Below are positions 46,454-55,641 of a stretch of 64,000 nucleotides of DNA, piece by piece. Within the stretch, counting starts at the first letter, position 1. Each line of letters starts with the position of its first letter. The DNA lies in assembly GCF_000472925.1 (NCBI RefSeq), contig NZ_KI421479.1, forward strand, positions 1-64,000, given 5' to 3'. The position numbers were made by a program, and so were the translations under genes. The DNA is from Bradyrhizobium sp. Ec3.3. Lineage in GTDB: Bacteria > Pseudomonadota > Alphaproteobacteria > Rhizobiales > Xanthobacteraceae. The notes below the pieces were generated by a model that searched no databases, was not told where the DNA came from, and was given only the letters and a program-made list of their open reading frames with translations.

Positions 46454-47698
46454 GTGACACCTAAGAATTCTATTGCGCGCCCTACGTCGTCGCTCCGCGC
46501 TGACGGCGCACCTCTGTCGCGGCGCATGTTCGCGGGCCTCGTCGCCGCCGGCGCGGTGAACGCTGCATGGCCTGGCGCATCCGCGTTATCTCAGACACAG
46601 ACGTCCCATCCGGAGGACAACATGCTCGAAGGCTCTCACTCATTCGTCTATGTCGGCGCGCGCACGACGAAGGAGCGCAACGCCCGTGGCGATGGGCTCA
46701 ACGTCTATGCGATGGACAATGCGACCGGCGCCTGGCGCCACGTCCAGCTCCTCGGCGATCTCGTCAATCCGTCGTTTCTCACCTTCGATCGCACGCGACG
46801 CTTCCTCTACACGGTGCATGGCGATCTCAGCGATATCACGGCTATGGCGATCGACCCAGTGAGCGGCAAGCTCGCCGTGATCAACCGGCAGGGCACGGAA
46901 GGAAAGAACCCCGTCCATCTCGCGATAGATCCCACCAACCGCTTCGTGGTGGTCGCCAACCACATCACGTCCACGTTGGCGCTGCTGCCACGGCAGGACA
47001 ACGGTTCGCTCGGTGCCGTGATCGATCTCGTCAAGGTGGAGGGCAAGATCGGCCCGCATCGCGTCGAGCAGCCCTTCGCCAAGCCGCATCAGGTCGAGTT
47101 CGATCCATCAGGAGCGTTCATTGTGGTACCGGACAAGGGCCTCGATCTCGTTTTCACCTACAAGATCGATGCTGAGAAGGGAAAGCTCGTGCTCGCCGGC
47201 AACCCGGTGCAGGCGCGGGAAGGAGCGGGGCCGCGCCACGTGGCGTTTCACCCACAAGGGCGGCTCGCCTACGTCGTCAACGAGCTCGACTCGACCGTCG
47301 CGGCCTATCATTTCGATCCCGCGACCGGTGCGCTTGCTCCATTCCAGATCGTCTCCGCGGTGCCTGACGCGTATACGGGCAACAGCCGCGCGGCCGAGAT
47401 CGCCGTATCGGCCGATGGGCGCTTTGTCTACGCCTCCAACCGTGGCGAGAACAGCATCGCGACCTTTGCAATCGATCAGGCGACCGGCCGCCTTTCGTCC
47501 GTCGGCTGGATGCCGAGCGGCGGCAAGACGCCGCGCTTCTTCGCGCTGGCGTCATCGGACGACTTCCTGTTCGCGGCGAATGAGGACACCGACACGGTCA
47601 ATCTCTTCAAGCGCGATGCCGCCAGCGGCCGCCTCGTTGCGACGGCCCAGGTTGTCCATGTCGGCAGCCCGGTTTGCGTTCTCTTCAAAACGGGTTGA
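46454..47698 (+). CDS. Exported lactonase family seven-bladed beta-propeller (6-phosphogluconolactonase-like)
   Basis: A 414-residue protein with a Tat-like leader (LSRRMFAGLVAAGAVNAA, residues 22-39) followed by repeated propeller blades of about 45 residues with motifs like FLTFDRTRRFLYTVH, HLAIDPTNRFVVVAN, HVAFHPQGRLAYVVNE and IAVSADGRFVYASN. The lactonase family (PF10282) includes Pgl and muconate-type cyclases, all opening lactone rings. The GTG at 46454 follows GGGGAGGGGCC. Its position opposite the GntR gene, behind a site shared with the transporter operon, suggests it acts on a lactone linked to the carboxylate taken up. The exact substrate is unknown. Confidence 0.85.
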   Translation: MTPKNSIARPTSSLRADGAPLSRRMFAGLVAAGAVNAAWPGASALSQTQTSHPEDNMLEGSHSFVYVGARTTKERNARGDGLNVYAMDNATGAWRHVQLLGDLVNPSFLTFDRTRRFLYTVHGDLSDITAMAIDPVSGKLAVINRQGTEGKNPVHLAIDPTNRFVVVANHITSTLALLPRQDNGSLGAVIDLVKVEGKIGPHRVEQPFAKPHQVEFDPSGAFIVVPDKGLDLVFTYKIDAEKGKLVLAGNPVQAREGAGPRHVAFHPQGRLAYVVNELDSTVAAYHFDPATGALAPFQIVSAVPDAYTGNSRAAEIAVSADGRFVYASNRGENSIATFAIDQATGRLSSVGWMPSGGKTPRFFALASSDDFLFAANEDTDTVNLFKRDAASGRLVATAQVVHVGSPVCVLFKTG

Positions 47699-47746
47699 CT
47701 GGGTGCGCAGACGCACGCTGATCAGTCGCGACGTCACACCTTGCGC

Positions 47747-47826
47747 CGTCATTGCGAGCGCAGCGAAGCAATCCAGAGTGTCTCCGCGGAGGGATTCTGG
47801 ATTGCTTCGCTGTGCTCGCAATGACG
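47747..47826. repeat. Dispersed palindromic repeat, family A, copy 2
   Basis: The 80-bp element has the same arms as the copy at 15794-15875: it begins CGTCATTGCGAGCGCAGCGA and ends TCGCTGTGCTCGCAATGACG with one change, and its centre GAGTGTCTCCGCGGAGGG differs. It fills most of the 310-bp gap between the lactonase and TetR genes, which holds no supported gene. Confidence 0.9.
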
Positions 47827-48008
47827 ATGTTGATGCATTGAGCACCGGCCTCATGCCGGCCCCCCCCGTGCAACGGCGAAGTCATTGCCGCTGGAGACGC
47901 CGGAGCGTAGCTCGGGCCTGGAGGAGTACACCTTCGCCCATCGTTGCAGCGCGGGGTGCCTCAAATCTCGGCTTGACCGCTGAAATCGCCCGATGTCAGA
48001 CTTATGAC

Positions 48009-48674
48009 ATGAATACAGCAAAGCGACACGGGTCGAGCCTCCGCGACGAGTACGCCGAGATGACGCGGCAACGCATCGTGGCGGCCTTTGTCGAGACGCT
48101 GGAGGACGAGGCGGCCGACGACATCTCGATGGCTGCGGTGGCCAAGCGCGCCAAGGTTGCCGAGCGGACCATCTATCGCCACTTCAAGACCCGCGCGGAG
48201 CTGTTCGCGGCGGCCGGCGAGTGGATCGAGAACAACGTCTTCAGCTACATTCCCTTCACATCGCCCGACGAGCTACCGGATATCTTCCGCAAGCTGTGCA
48301 AGCGGTTCGACCGCCATCCGCATCTGGCGCGCGCTATTGCGATGACGCGGGCCGGCCGAAGGGTGCGCGCCGGCTTCCGGCGGCACCTGATCGAGCAGCA
48401 TCGCAAGGCGATGGCGCCGCTGGTGCTGCATCTTCCTGCGAAGGAGGTCCGGCAGGCGGAGGCGCTCGCGTCCTATCTCAACAACGTGCTGGCCTGGAAT
48501 GCGATGCGCGAGGACTTTGGCATGTCCAGCACGGATGTTGCCGACGCGATCGAGTGGGCGCTCACGACCCTCTTGAAAGATGTCCGTCAGCGCGATGCTG
48601 CTGCTGCGGCGCGCACCGGCAAGGCCGGCAAATCATCGCGAAAGCGAGCCACGGCTGCGAAAGAGCCGGCGTAG
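48009..48674 (+). CDS. TetR family transcriptional regulator
   Basis: A 221-residue TetR protein. The N-terminal DNA-binding segment reads MTRQRIVAAFVETLEDEA then AAVAKRAKVAERTIYRHFKTRAELF (residues 18-66), the standard helix-turn-helix. The C-terminal ligand domain is alpha-helical and the last 25 residues are Ala/Lys/Arg-rich. It starts 14 bp upstream of the adenine deaminase gene and probably represses its own operon, with purines as plausible ligands. The ATG at 48009 is selected because the helix-turn-helix begins shortly after it; the longer open frame to 47121 overlaps the lactonase gene out of frame. Confidence 0.88.
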   Translation: MNTAKRHGSSLRDEYAEMTRQRIVAAFVETLEDEAADDISMAAVAKRAKVAERTIYRHFKTRAELFAAAGEWIENNVFSYIPFTSPDELPDIFRKLCKRFDRHPHLARAIAMTRAGRRVRAGFRRHLIEQHRKAMAPLVLHLPAKEVRQAEALASYLNNVLAWNAMREDFGMSSTDVADAIEWALTTLLKDVRQRDAAAAARTGKAGKSSRKRATAAKEPA

Positions 48675-48688
48675 AGTGAGGGCAATGC

Positions 48689-50554
48689 ATGAATGCGATA
48701 CCCGACGATCTCCTGATCAACGCGCCCGACGAGGTTCGCATTCGCCAGGACCTCGTCCTGACGGCGCTCGGCCGTCGCCCCGCCGATCGATCCTTGCGGG
48801 TCGCCAGGTTGCTCGACGTCCACAGCCGCACCTGGAGCGAGGATCAGGAGATCGTCTTTAGGGGACGGCGCATCGCGTGGGTCGGGCCCGCCGGGGGCTA
48901 CCCGGGCGAGGTCCGCGAACGCGTGCATCGGCCGGATCTTGCCGCCGTGCCCGGCTTCGGCGAGGTGCACAAGCACATCGAAAGTTCGCATCTGACGCCG
49001 GAATGGGAGGCGGCGCTGGTGCTGCCGCATGGCAATACCTGGACCTGCGAGGCGAGCCACGAATTCTCCAATGTCAACGGTGCACGCAATCTCGAATTCT
49101 GGTTCGAGGCACGCCGCGGCGGCTCGCCGCTCAAGATCTTTCCGCAGCCTGGCTCGGCCGTCCCGCCGACGGCTTACGAATGGGGCGGCGGCTGGTATGG
49201 CCGCGACGAGCAAGTGCGCTTCATGGGCGAGAGCCTGATGGTCACCGGGCTCGACGAAGTCATGGACTGGCCCGCGGTCTGGAATCCCGACAATCCCTCC
49301 TACAAGCGGCTCTGGGGCATGATCGAGGCGACGTTCGCGGCGCGCGGCGTCGTCGAAGGCCACGCGTCGGGCTTGCGGGATCTGCCCTCCATCAACGCTT
49401 TTGCCGCAGCGGGGCTCGCCTCCGACCACGAGGTGCAGACGCCGGAAGAGACCTGGGACAAGCTCACCCGCGGCCTGTTCGTCGAGCTGCGCGTTTACGC
49501 GATGGACGAGATCGTCAAATGGCTCCTCGCCAGGGGCTTGCAGGACTGGTCGCAGATCGCGTTCACCACCGACGACCGCAGCGCCAGCCACACGCTCGAG
49601 CTTGGCGCAAGCGATCACAATGCGCGCGTCGCGATCGAAGCCGGCCTCGCGCCGGAAATCGCGTTCCAGTGTCTCACCATCAACCCGGCGCGGCACATGC
49701 GCCTCACGCCGTTCGTCGGCAGCCTCGCCCCGGGCCGCTTTGGCGATGTCGTGCTGCTCTCGGACGTATCCAAGCTCAGCATTGCCGAGGTGTGGGCCGA
49801 TGGCGTGCAGGTCTCCGACGGCAAGCGCTACCTCGGCGAGGTCCCCAGGATCGAATGGCCGGAATGGGCGACCAAGACGGTCAATATCAAGCGCACCGTC
49901 AAGCCCGAGGATTTCGCGCTGTCGGCCGAGCCCGGCCGTACCACGATGAAGGCGGCCGTGATCCGTCCCTTCCATTGGCATCCCGAGTTCTACACGCTCG
50001 AATTGCCGGTGCGTGACGGCGCCGTGCAGCGCGATGAGAGTGAGGCCATTACCAAGTTCGCCATCGTCGACCGCTTCTCCGGCGATGGACGGGTTGCAAA
50101 GATGTTCTGGCGCGGCTGCGGACCGCGGACGCCGGAGACGGCGCTGGCCTGCTCGGTCGCGCATGACAAGCACAATATCTGGGTGGTCGGCTCGTCCGAC
50201 GCGGCGATGGCCAAGGCGGTGAACGCGCTGATCGAGCTTCAGGGCGGATGGGCGCTGGTGCGCGAGGGTGAGCTCGTTGCGACCGTACGCTTCGAGGTCG
50301 GCGGGCTGATGAGCTGTCGCTCGGCGCAGGCGCTCGATGCCGAGATGCAGGCGCTCTACGCCGAGGGCCGCAAGGTCGACTGGATGTATGAGCCGACCTT
50401 CCGGCCGCGCTGGTATCCGGGATTCCCCGAAAGGCTGATGTTCGCAACGCTGACCTGCGCGCCCTGGAGCTGGGTGCTGGTGGCGCCGTGCGAGCAGGCG
50501 CCGCTCGGGTTCATCAATGTACAAACCGGTGAAGCGCACCCGGTGGTCTGGTAG
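48689..50554 (+). CDS. ade: Adenine deaminase
   Basis: A 621-residue amidohydrolase of the bacterial adenine deaminase type. FGEVHKHIESSHLTP (metal ligands H94 and H96) corresponds to the usual IDAHVHIESSMLTP, with the Asp replaced by Glu and two other changes. VEGHASGL, ASDHEVQ and FTTDDRSASHTL follow in order, and the C-terminal domain with the YAEGRKVDWM segment is family-like. It converts adenine to hypoxanthine plus ammonia in the cytosol. The ATG is 14 bp after the TetR stop and the NCS2 permease starts 13 bp after it, so the three form an operon for adenine uptake and use. Confidence 0.82.
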   Translation: MNAIPDDLLINAPDEVRIRQDLVLTALGRRPADRSLRVARLLDVHSRTWSEDQEIVFRGRRIAWVGPAGGYPGEVRERVHRPDLAAVPGFGEVHKHIESSHLTPEWEAALVLPHGNTWTCEASHEFSNVNGARNLEFWFEARRGGSPLKIFPQPGSAVPPTAYEWGGGWYGRDEQVRFMGESLMVTGLDEVMDWPAVWNPDNPSYKRLWGMIEATFAARGVVEGHASGLRDLPSINAFAAAGLASDHEVQTPEETWDKLTRGLFVELRVYAMDEIVKWLLARGLQDWSQIAFTTDDRSASHTLELGASDHNARVAIEAGLAPEIAFQCLTINPARHMRLTPFVGSLAPGRFGDVVLLSDVSKLSIAEVWADGVQVSDGKRYLGEVPRIEWPEWATKTVNIKRTVKPEDFALSAEPGRTTMKAAVIRPFHWHPEFYTLELPVRDGAVQRDESEAITKFAIVDRFSGDGRVAKMFWRGCGPRTPETALACSVAHDKHNIWVVGSSDAAMAKAVNALIELQGGWALVREGELVATVRFEVGGLMSCRSAQALDAEMQALYAEGRKVDWMYEPTFRPRWYPGFPERLMFATLTCAPWSWVLVAPCEQAPLGFINVQTGEAHPVVW

Positions 50555-50567
50555 GGGAGTGACTGGG

Positions 50568-51959
50568 ATGAACGAGATGACGCCGCCGCAAGCTGCTTCC
50601 GCAGAGCCGGCGCCGCGCGCCGGCGCAGGCCCGCTCGATCGCATCTTTGGCCTCACCGAGCGCGGCACCAGCGTCGGGCGCGAGGTGATGGCCGGCGCGA
50701 CCACCTTCGCGGCGATGGCCTATATCATCGCGGTGAATCCGGCGATCATGTCCAATGCGGGAATGGATCGCGCCGATCTCGTCAGCGCCACGGCACTTGC
50801 CGCGATCTTCGGCTCGGTGATGATGGGCCTGTGGGCCAACCTGCCGCTCGCCGTTGCGCCGGCGATGGGCTCGAACGTCATCTTCACCTATGTCATCGTC
50901 AAGCAGATGGGCATGCCCTGGCAGGGTGCGCTCGCCATGGTCGCTTTCACCGGCGTGCTGTTTTTGATCCTCAGCCTGTCGAAGCTGCGCGAGAAGGTTG
51001 CGAAGGACGTTCCGGAAGCGCTGAAGATCGGCATCCAGGCTGCCGTCGGCACGCTCATCGTCTTTATCGCGCTGCGCGGCGCCGGCTTCGTGGTGCAGAA
51101 CCCCTCGACCTACATCGCGATGGGATCACTGCGCAGCCCGCCGGTGCTGCTGACGCTGTTCGGTCTCCTGTTGACGCCGGTGCTGGTGGCGCGCCGGGTG
51201 CCGGCCGCATTGATCCTCTCGATCGCGGTGCTGACCCTGATCGGCTTCTTCGTTCCCGGTGCGAACGGGAAGATGGTGACGTCGGTGCCATCAGCCATCA
51301 TGTCGTGGCCGCGCTGGCCGACCAGCACCTTCATGGCGCTCGACGTCGGCTATCTCTTCAGCCATTTCGTCGTCGCGCTGCCGCTGCTGTTCTACTTCCT
51401 GTGCGCCGAATTCTTCTCGACGCTGGGCACGCTGATCGGCGTCACGGGCGCCGCCAATCTGCGCAAGGCGGATGGTTCGATTCCGAATGCTACCGCGGCG
51501 TTTGCGACCGACGCGACGGCCTCCATCGTCGGCCCGCTGCTCGGCACCTCCGTCGTCACGGCCTATATCGAGTCCATCACCGGCGTGCAGGCTGGCGGCC
51601 GCACCGGCCTTACTTCAGTGACCGTCGCGGCGCTCTTCTTCCTCGCGCTGTTCTTCTGGCCGATCTTCGTCATCATCCCGCCGCAAGCCACCGCGCCCGC
51701 GCTGGTGCTCGTCGGCGTCTTGATGATGCAGGGTCTCGCGCGCATCGACATGACCGATCTCGTCAATGCGGTGCCGATTGTGCTCACCCTGCTGGTCACC
51801 GTGCTGACCAACAATCTCATCAACGGCATGGCGCTGGGGACGCTGAGCTACATCGCGCTGGAGGTGACCATGGGGCGCCGCGCGCAGATTCCGGCAATGG
51901 TCTGGGGGCTGGGTGTCGTGTTCATCACCTACGCGATCGTGATCGCGCAGATATTCTGA
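50568..51959 (+). CDS. NCS2 (AzgA-like) purine permease
   Basis: A 463-residue permease with about 12-14 helices. GLTERGTSVGREVMAGATTFAAMAYII (about residue 25) and NPAIMSNAGM are the AzgA/PbuG-type start, MGLWANLPLAVAPAMGSNVIF and EFFSTLGTLIGVTGAAN are the substrate-site segments, and GTSVVTAYIESITGVQAGGRTGL is the later conserved loop. The family imports adenine, guanine and hypoxanthine with protons. The ATG at 50568 follows TAGGGGAG. It is the last gene of the TetR-adenine deaminase operon and converges on a small winged-helix gene. Confidence 0.92.
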   Translation: MNEMTPPQAASAEPAPRAGAGPLDRIFGLTERGTSVGREVMAGATTFAAMAYIIAVNPAIMSNAGMDRADLVSATALAAIFGSVMMGLWANLPLAVAPAMGSNVIFTYVIVKQMGMPWQGALAMVAFTGVLFLILSLSKLREKVAKDVPEALKIGIQAAVGTLIVFIALRGAGFVVQNPSTYIAMGSLRSPPVLLTLFGLLLTPVLVARRVPAALILSIAVLTLIGFFVPGANGKMVTSVPSAIMSWPRWPTSTFMALDVGYLFSHFVVALPLLFYFLCAEFFSTLGTLIGVTGAANLRKADGSIPNATAAFATDATASIVGPLLGTSVVTAYIESITGVQAGGRTGLTSVTVAALFFLALFFWPIFVIIPPQATAPALVLVGVLMMQGLARIDMTDLVNAVPIVLTLLVTVLTNNLINGMALGTLSYIALEVTMGRRAQIPAMVWGLGVVFITYAIVIAQIF

Positions 51960-51967
51960 AGGCAGGG

Positions 51968-52189
51968 CTACGCCGCCAGATCCAGCAGCCGGCACGATCC
52001 GCGCACCAGCACCTTGCGGCCGGATGAAGTCATGTTGGGGACGCCGTCCCTGATGGTGACAAGGCCGAGTTTGACGAGGTCTCCGACCGCATGGGCCTTC
52101 GAAAGACGATACTGCGAAGCCGGACAGCGCAATGCTTTCAAGATTTCCCACTGGTGCGGCGAAAGATCGAAGTCGAAATCGTCGTTCAT
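51968..52189 (-). CDS. Small winged-helix-like hypothetical protein
   Basis: A 73-residue protein, FDFDLSPHQWEILKALRC at the start and AVGDLVKLGLVTIRDGVPNMTSSGRKVLVRG later. The LSPHQWEILKAL helix, LVKLGLV and the beta-wing T-S-S-G-R-K-V resemble a MarR/PadR-like winged helix. It may bind DNA, but a named family is not recognised. GAGGCAAC precedes the ATG. It converges on the NCS2 gene with an 8-bp gap. Confidence 0.6.
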   Translation of the reverse strand: MNDDFDFDLSPHQWEILKALRCPASQYRLSKAHAVGDLVKLGLVTIRDGVPNMTSSGRKVLVRGSCRLLDLAA

Positions 52190-52538
52190 GTTGCCTCGAA
52201 ATATCTGGCCGTTCGTGCACCGATTAGCGGCGCAGCATGAAAACCATGCGACGACAATGAGTCGGGAATTCGATTAGTTGTTTAGAACATCTCTTCACAA
52301 ATTGCCGCAGATCATTGGCGCCACAATAGTTAAGATCGCGCGCATGCGGATATCGTCCCGATATTCGATCACCTCTTGATGATCCGGAGTTGATGGTGCG
52401 TTGCGAATTGCCGCAGTGCACGGGAAGAAGGGTTGCCCCATTCCGCGCTGCGATGTGCACAGGAAAATGAGACAAGCCGTTCAAGACTCTGTTACGTTGA
52501 CTCGCGGGGAATGACTTCACGCGGCAGGAGGGGAGTGC
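52190..52538. other. Intergenic region without recognised features
   Basis: The 349 bp between the divergent small genes hold no ORF with protein-like character and no strong hairpin that I could see. AT content is higher around 52190-52320, so promoters for the flanking genes are likely here. Confidence 0.4.
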
Positions 52539-52727
52539 GTGAACAGGCTGGTGGAAATTCGCAGTCAGGAATCCCTTTGCCGGGAACGGGCGGCGCTGGA
52601 TTTCAATCGCCGGGGTTTCTGGCTTGCGCAGGCGAAGGAGTGGGAGCAGCGCGCGCTCGACGAGATCGCCTATCACTTTCGCGAGTGCAATCTGGCTCAC
52701 GGCGATTTGCACGCAATCGCCAGCTAG
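52539..52727 (+). CDS. Small hypothetical protein
   Basis: A 62-residue soluble protein rich in Arg, Glu and Ala, with LVEIRSQESLCRERAALDF and FWLAQAKEWEQRALDEIAYHF forming two likely helices. The start is GTG after GGAGGGGAGTGC, a strong ribosome site that supports a real gene. It converges on the VWA gene with 15 bp between. Function unknown. Confidence 0.55.
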   Translation: MNRLVEIRSQESLCRERAALDFNRRGFWLAQAKEWEQRALDEIAYHFRECNLAHGDLHAIAS

Positions 52728-52742
52728 CGGACCTTCAGGGGT

Positions 52743-54125
52743 TTACTGATAGCTTGCCACGATATCTGATACGGCGCGCTCGAGTTGTTGTGCGGTGGCG
52801 CATTGTCGCACCACGCTGCAAAATGTCGCGTAGCGCGGCATCTCGGAGTCGCCAAAACCCCAGACCATGCGGCCCTCCGGATTGAGCCAGACCAGCCGCT
52901 TCGAGCGCTCGGAGATGCGCCGCAAGATGTCGGCGCGCGGATCGAGATTGTTGCTGCGGGCGTCGCCCAGCACGATGACCGTGGTCTGCGGCGTCAGCGT
53001 GCTCATGAACTCATGCTCGAAGTCGTCGAGGGAGGAGCCGTAGTCGGATGAGCCGAAGCCGACCTTGGACATGATCTCGGCCATCGCAACTTCCGGCGAG
53101 TTCGATTCCAGGATGTTGCTGACCTCGATCAGATGCGAGGAGAACGCGAAGGAGCGGACGTCGTCGACCACCTCGTGCAGCGAGTGGATCAGCAGCAGGA
53201 AGAAGTCGGAGACGCGGGCAACCGAGCCCGAGACGTCGCACAGCGCGACGATCTTCGGTCGGTCGCGGTGCTTGCGCTTCCAGGCCGTGAGGAACGGCAC
53301 GCCGCCCCAGGCGGCGTTGCGGCGCAGCGTGCGGCGGACGTCGAGATGTCCGCGGCGCTGGCGCTTGCGCGGCTTGGAGTAACGCTCGCGCAGGCGGCGC
53401 GCGATCTTGCGGATCAGCGCGCGCATCTCTTCGACCTGGCGCGGCTCGATTCGGGCCAGCGGCGCATTGCGCAAGATCTCGTTGCGCAGGTTTTCGGCCT
53501 CCTCGCGCGCATAGAGCGCGAGACCCTGCGAGACCGTGTCGCGGACGGCTTCGCGCAAGCCCTCGAGCGCTGTACGCAGACGCTCGGCGAGCGACGGGTT
53601 GGCCGCGGTCAGGTCGTCGAGATCGTCGCGCAGGCGCTGAAGGCCCATCGCGTCGAGGATGCGGCCAGAAAATATCCCGCGCTGGGTGGCGTAGCGGATG
53701 TTGGACAGCGACGCCGCGCCGGCCGCGCTGGCAATGGCGGTCGCGATCGCGTTGCGGTCCTGCGACAGAAGCATTTGCGCCAGCGGACCCAGGCCTTCGG
53801 TGGGCTGACCGCCGCCCGCGTCATTGGCCGCGTCGGGGGAGGGCGGCTGACCGTCCTTCGAAGACGCATCATTGTCGTTGGCCTCCTGCTCCTGCCGCGG
53901 CTCCGGCTGGCTGAAGAACAGATCAAAGCAGTCGCCGAGCGCGAGCTTCTCGTCCTGCGACTTAGCCAGCGTCAGCAGCAGCGCATCGCGCAAGATGTCG
54001 CGATCGGAAAAGCCGACCTGCGCGACCGCGCGCATCGCGTCGATGCTTTCGGCGGGCGAGACGTGGACGCCGGCGCCGCGTGCCGCACGAAAGAAGCGAT
54101 GAAGGTTCTCCCGCATCGGCGTCAA
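52743..54125 (-). CDS. VWA domain protein (CoxE/MoxR-partner type)
   Basis: A 460-residue protein with an N-terminal helical part, a disordered Gln/Asp/Pro-rich stretch (74-115) and a C-terminal von Willebrand A domain with the metal-ion site DVSGS (residues 297-301), later TVIVLGDARSNN and LVWLNPEG. CoxE-type VWA proteins act with MoxR AAA+ ATPases to mature metalloenzymes or complexes. It overlaps the MoxR gene upstream by 4 bp. There is no CO dehydrogenase gene nearby, so its client is unknown. Confidence 0.88.
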   Translation of the reverse strand: MTPMRENLHRFFRAARGAGVHVSPAESIDAMRAVAQVGFSDRDILRDALLLTLAKSQDEKLALGDCFDLFFSQPEPRQEQEANDNDASSKDGQPPSPDAANDAGGGQPTEGLGPLAQMLLSQDRNAIATAIASAAGAASLSNIRYATQRGIFSGRILDAMGLQRLRDDLDDLTAANPSLAERLRTALEGLREAVRDTVSQGLALYAREEAENLRNEILRNAPLARIEPRQVEEMRALIRKIARRLRERYSKPRKRQRRGHLDVRRTLRRNAAWGGVPFLTAWKRKHRDRPKIVALCDVSGSVARVSDFFLLLIHSLHEVVDDVRSFAFSSHLIEVSNILESNSPEVAMAEIMSKVGFGSSDYGSSLDDFEHEFMSTLTPQTTVIVLGDARSNNLDPRADILRRISERSKRLVWLNPEGRMVWGFGDSEMPRYATFCSVVRQCATAQQLERAVSDIVASYQ

Positions 54126-55069
54126 CCGAAGACGTTGGACCGCGCCGCCTTGGCAATGAACGTCGTGACGTGGGGCGCCGCCGCCTCGATGTCGGCCTCG
54201 TATTTCAGGAGCACGTTGAGCGTGTCCTTGACGATCTCGCTGTCGAGCTCGCCGGCCTGGAGCAGCACCAGCACGCGCGCCCAGTCGATGGTCTCACTGA
54301 CCGACGGCAGTTTTTTCAGGTCCAGCGTGCGGATCTCGTGGATGAAGCCGACCATCTGCCGGCGCAGCGTCTGCGAGATTCCGGGCACGCGGCTCTCGAC
54401 GATGCGCTCCTCCAGCCGCTGCTCGGGAAAACCGATGTGCAGGTGCAGGCAGCGCCGCTTCAAGGCGTCGCCGAGATCGCGCTCGCTGTTGGAGGTGAGG
54501 ATCACCGTCGGCGGTGTGATCGCCGAGACGGTGCCGAGCTCGGGAATGGTGACCTGGAAATCGGACAGGATCTCCAGCAGCAGCGATTCAAACTCGGCGT
54601 CGGACTTGTCGATTTCGTCGATCAGCAATACGCAGCCGCCGGGCTGCTCGAGGGCCTGTAGCAGCGGGCGCGGTTCGACGAACTCCTTGGAGAAGAACAC
54701 GTCGCCGAAATCATGCAACTGGTCGAGCGCGGCGTGCAGAGTCTGCGCGCCGCCGAGCACTTCGCCAAGCTTGTCCTTCAGGATCTGGGTGTAGAGAAGC
54801 TGCTTGGCGTATTTCCACTCGTAGAGCGCCTTGGCCTCGTCCAGGCCCTCGTAGCATTGCAGGCGGATCATCTTCATGCCGCGCCAGGCGGCGATCGCCT
54901 TGGCAAGCTCGGTCTTTCCGACGCCGGCGGGACCCTCGACCAGGATCGGCTTCTCGATCTGCTGCGACAGATAGACCGCGGTCGCGATCTGCCGGCTTGC
55001 GATATAGCCTTGCGCGGCGAGGCCGCTCTCCACTGCCTCGATCGAGGTCGAGGCCTTCTGATCAGCCAC
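54122..55069 (-). CDS. MoxR family AAA+ ATPase
   Basis: A 315-residue AAA+ protein with Walker A GPAGVGKT (46-53), Walker B CVLLIDEIDKSD (about 150), sensor 1 VILTSNSERDLGDALKRRC and a helical C-terminal lid. LVEGPAGVGKTELAKAIA is typical of CoxD/MoxR proteins. It remodels client proteins together with the VWA partner encoded next. The start is a GTG at 55069 with GGGAG nine bases upstream. A perfect 13-bp inverted repeat lies 26 bp before the start. Confidence 0.9.
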   Translation of the reverse strand: MADQKASTSIEAVESGLAAQGYIASRQIATAVYLSQQIEKPILVEGPAGVGKTELAKAIAAWRGMKMIRLQCYEGLDEAKALYEWKYAKQLLYTQILKDKLGEVLGGAQTLHAALDQLHDFGDVFFSKEFVEPRPLLQALEQPGGCVLLIDEIDKSDAEFESLLLEILSDFQVTIPELGTVSAITPPTVILTSNSERDLGDALKRRCLHLHIGFPEQRLEERIVESRVPGISQTLRRQMVGFIHEIRTLDLKKLPSVSETIDWARVLVLLQAGELDSEIVKDTLNVLLKYEADIEAAAPHVTTFIAKAARSNVFG

Positions 55070-55094
55070 GAATGGGCGCTCCCGATGGTCTTTT

Positions 55095-55137
55095 CGAGGC
55101 TTGTTCTGCCCCCCTTCCGGACAAAGAACAAGCCTCG
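55095..55137. repeat. Perfect 13-bp inverted repeat upstream of MoxR gene
   Basis: CGAGGCTTGTTCT (55095-55107) and AGAACAAGCCTCG (55125-55137) are exact inverted copies with a 17-nt spacer. It ends 26 bp before the MoxR start and about 80 bp after the stop of the upstream zinc-ribbon gene. No T-run follows on either strand, so an operator or RNA leader stem is more likely than a terminator. Confidence 0.75.
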
Positions 55138-55214
55138 ATTATCGGGGAACACATTGCGCTGACGGCATTTTTCCGTTCAGCGCAAATACGCGAGCGCAGG
55201 CTCGGGTGTCTCGA

Positions 55215-55415
55215 TTAGTGACGCAGCAGCTCAGGTTTCCGGATGGTCTGCCGCAACTCGCCGCCGCAATCGGCGCATTCGTAGACGAAGTCGATCTTGG
55301 CGAGGCTCCAATGCGGCTCGACCTCGCGCACATACATTGGCAGGAACCCCATGCAGCTGGGGCAAATTACAGGCGCGATCTCGATGTCCTGATGATGCTG
55401 TACATAGGCTGGCAT
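55215..55415 (-). CDS. Small zinc-ribbon protein
   Basis: A 66-residue protein with two CxxC pairs, CPSC (C18, C21) and CADC (C47, C50), which would bind one Zn2+ as a ribbon. The residues between (MGFLPMYVREVEPHWSLAKIDFVYE) have no recognised function. AAGGAGAGCCGAG lies before the ATG. It may belong to the same transcript as the MoxR-VWA genes, although the inverted repeat lies between them. Confidence 0.75.
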   Translation of the reverse strand: MPAYVQHHQDIEIAPVICPSCMGFLPMYVREVEPHWSLAKIDFVYECADCGGELRQTIRKPELLRH

Positions 55416-55641
55416 CTCGGCTCTCCTTCGCAGGCGACCACCAAACCCCGCGCAGAATCTACCGCCGGTGGCGTAAGCGCCGTCATCAACTCTTTCGAAC
55501 AGAGGCGGAACGGCGGGCGTTTGTCCACCGCTGTGACATTCTTGTAACGTCTCTGTACTGTAACGGGCGGACTAAATGCCTATTTCACAGCCCAATCCGC
55601 TTTCTTCGGCGAACACTCCAACAATAAGGGAGCAAAAACCC

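Noticed and set aside
48587..50704. 705-codon open frame on the minus strand
   Set aside because: It is antisense to adenine deaminase and has no recognisable motif.
53133..54794. 553-codon open frame on the plus strand
   Set aside because: It is antisense to the MoxR-VWA pair, which carry clear Walker and MIDAS motifs.
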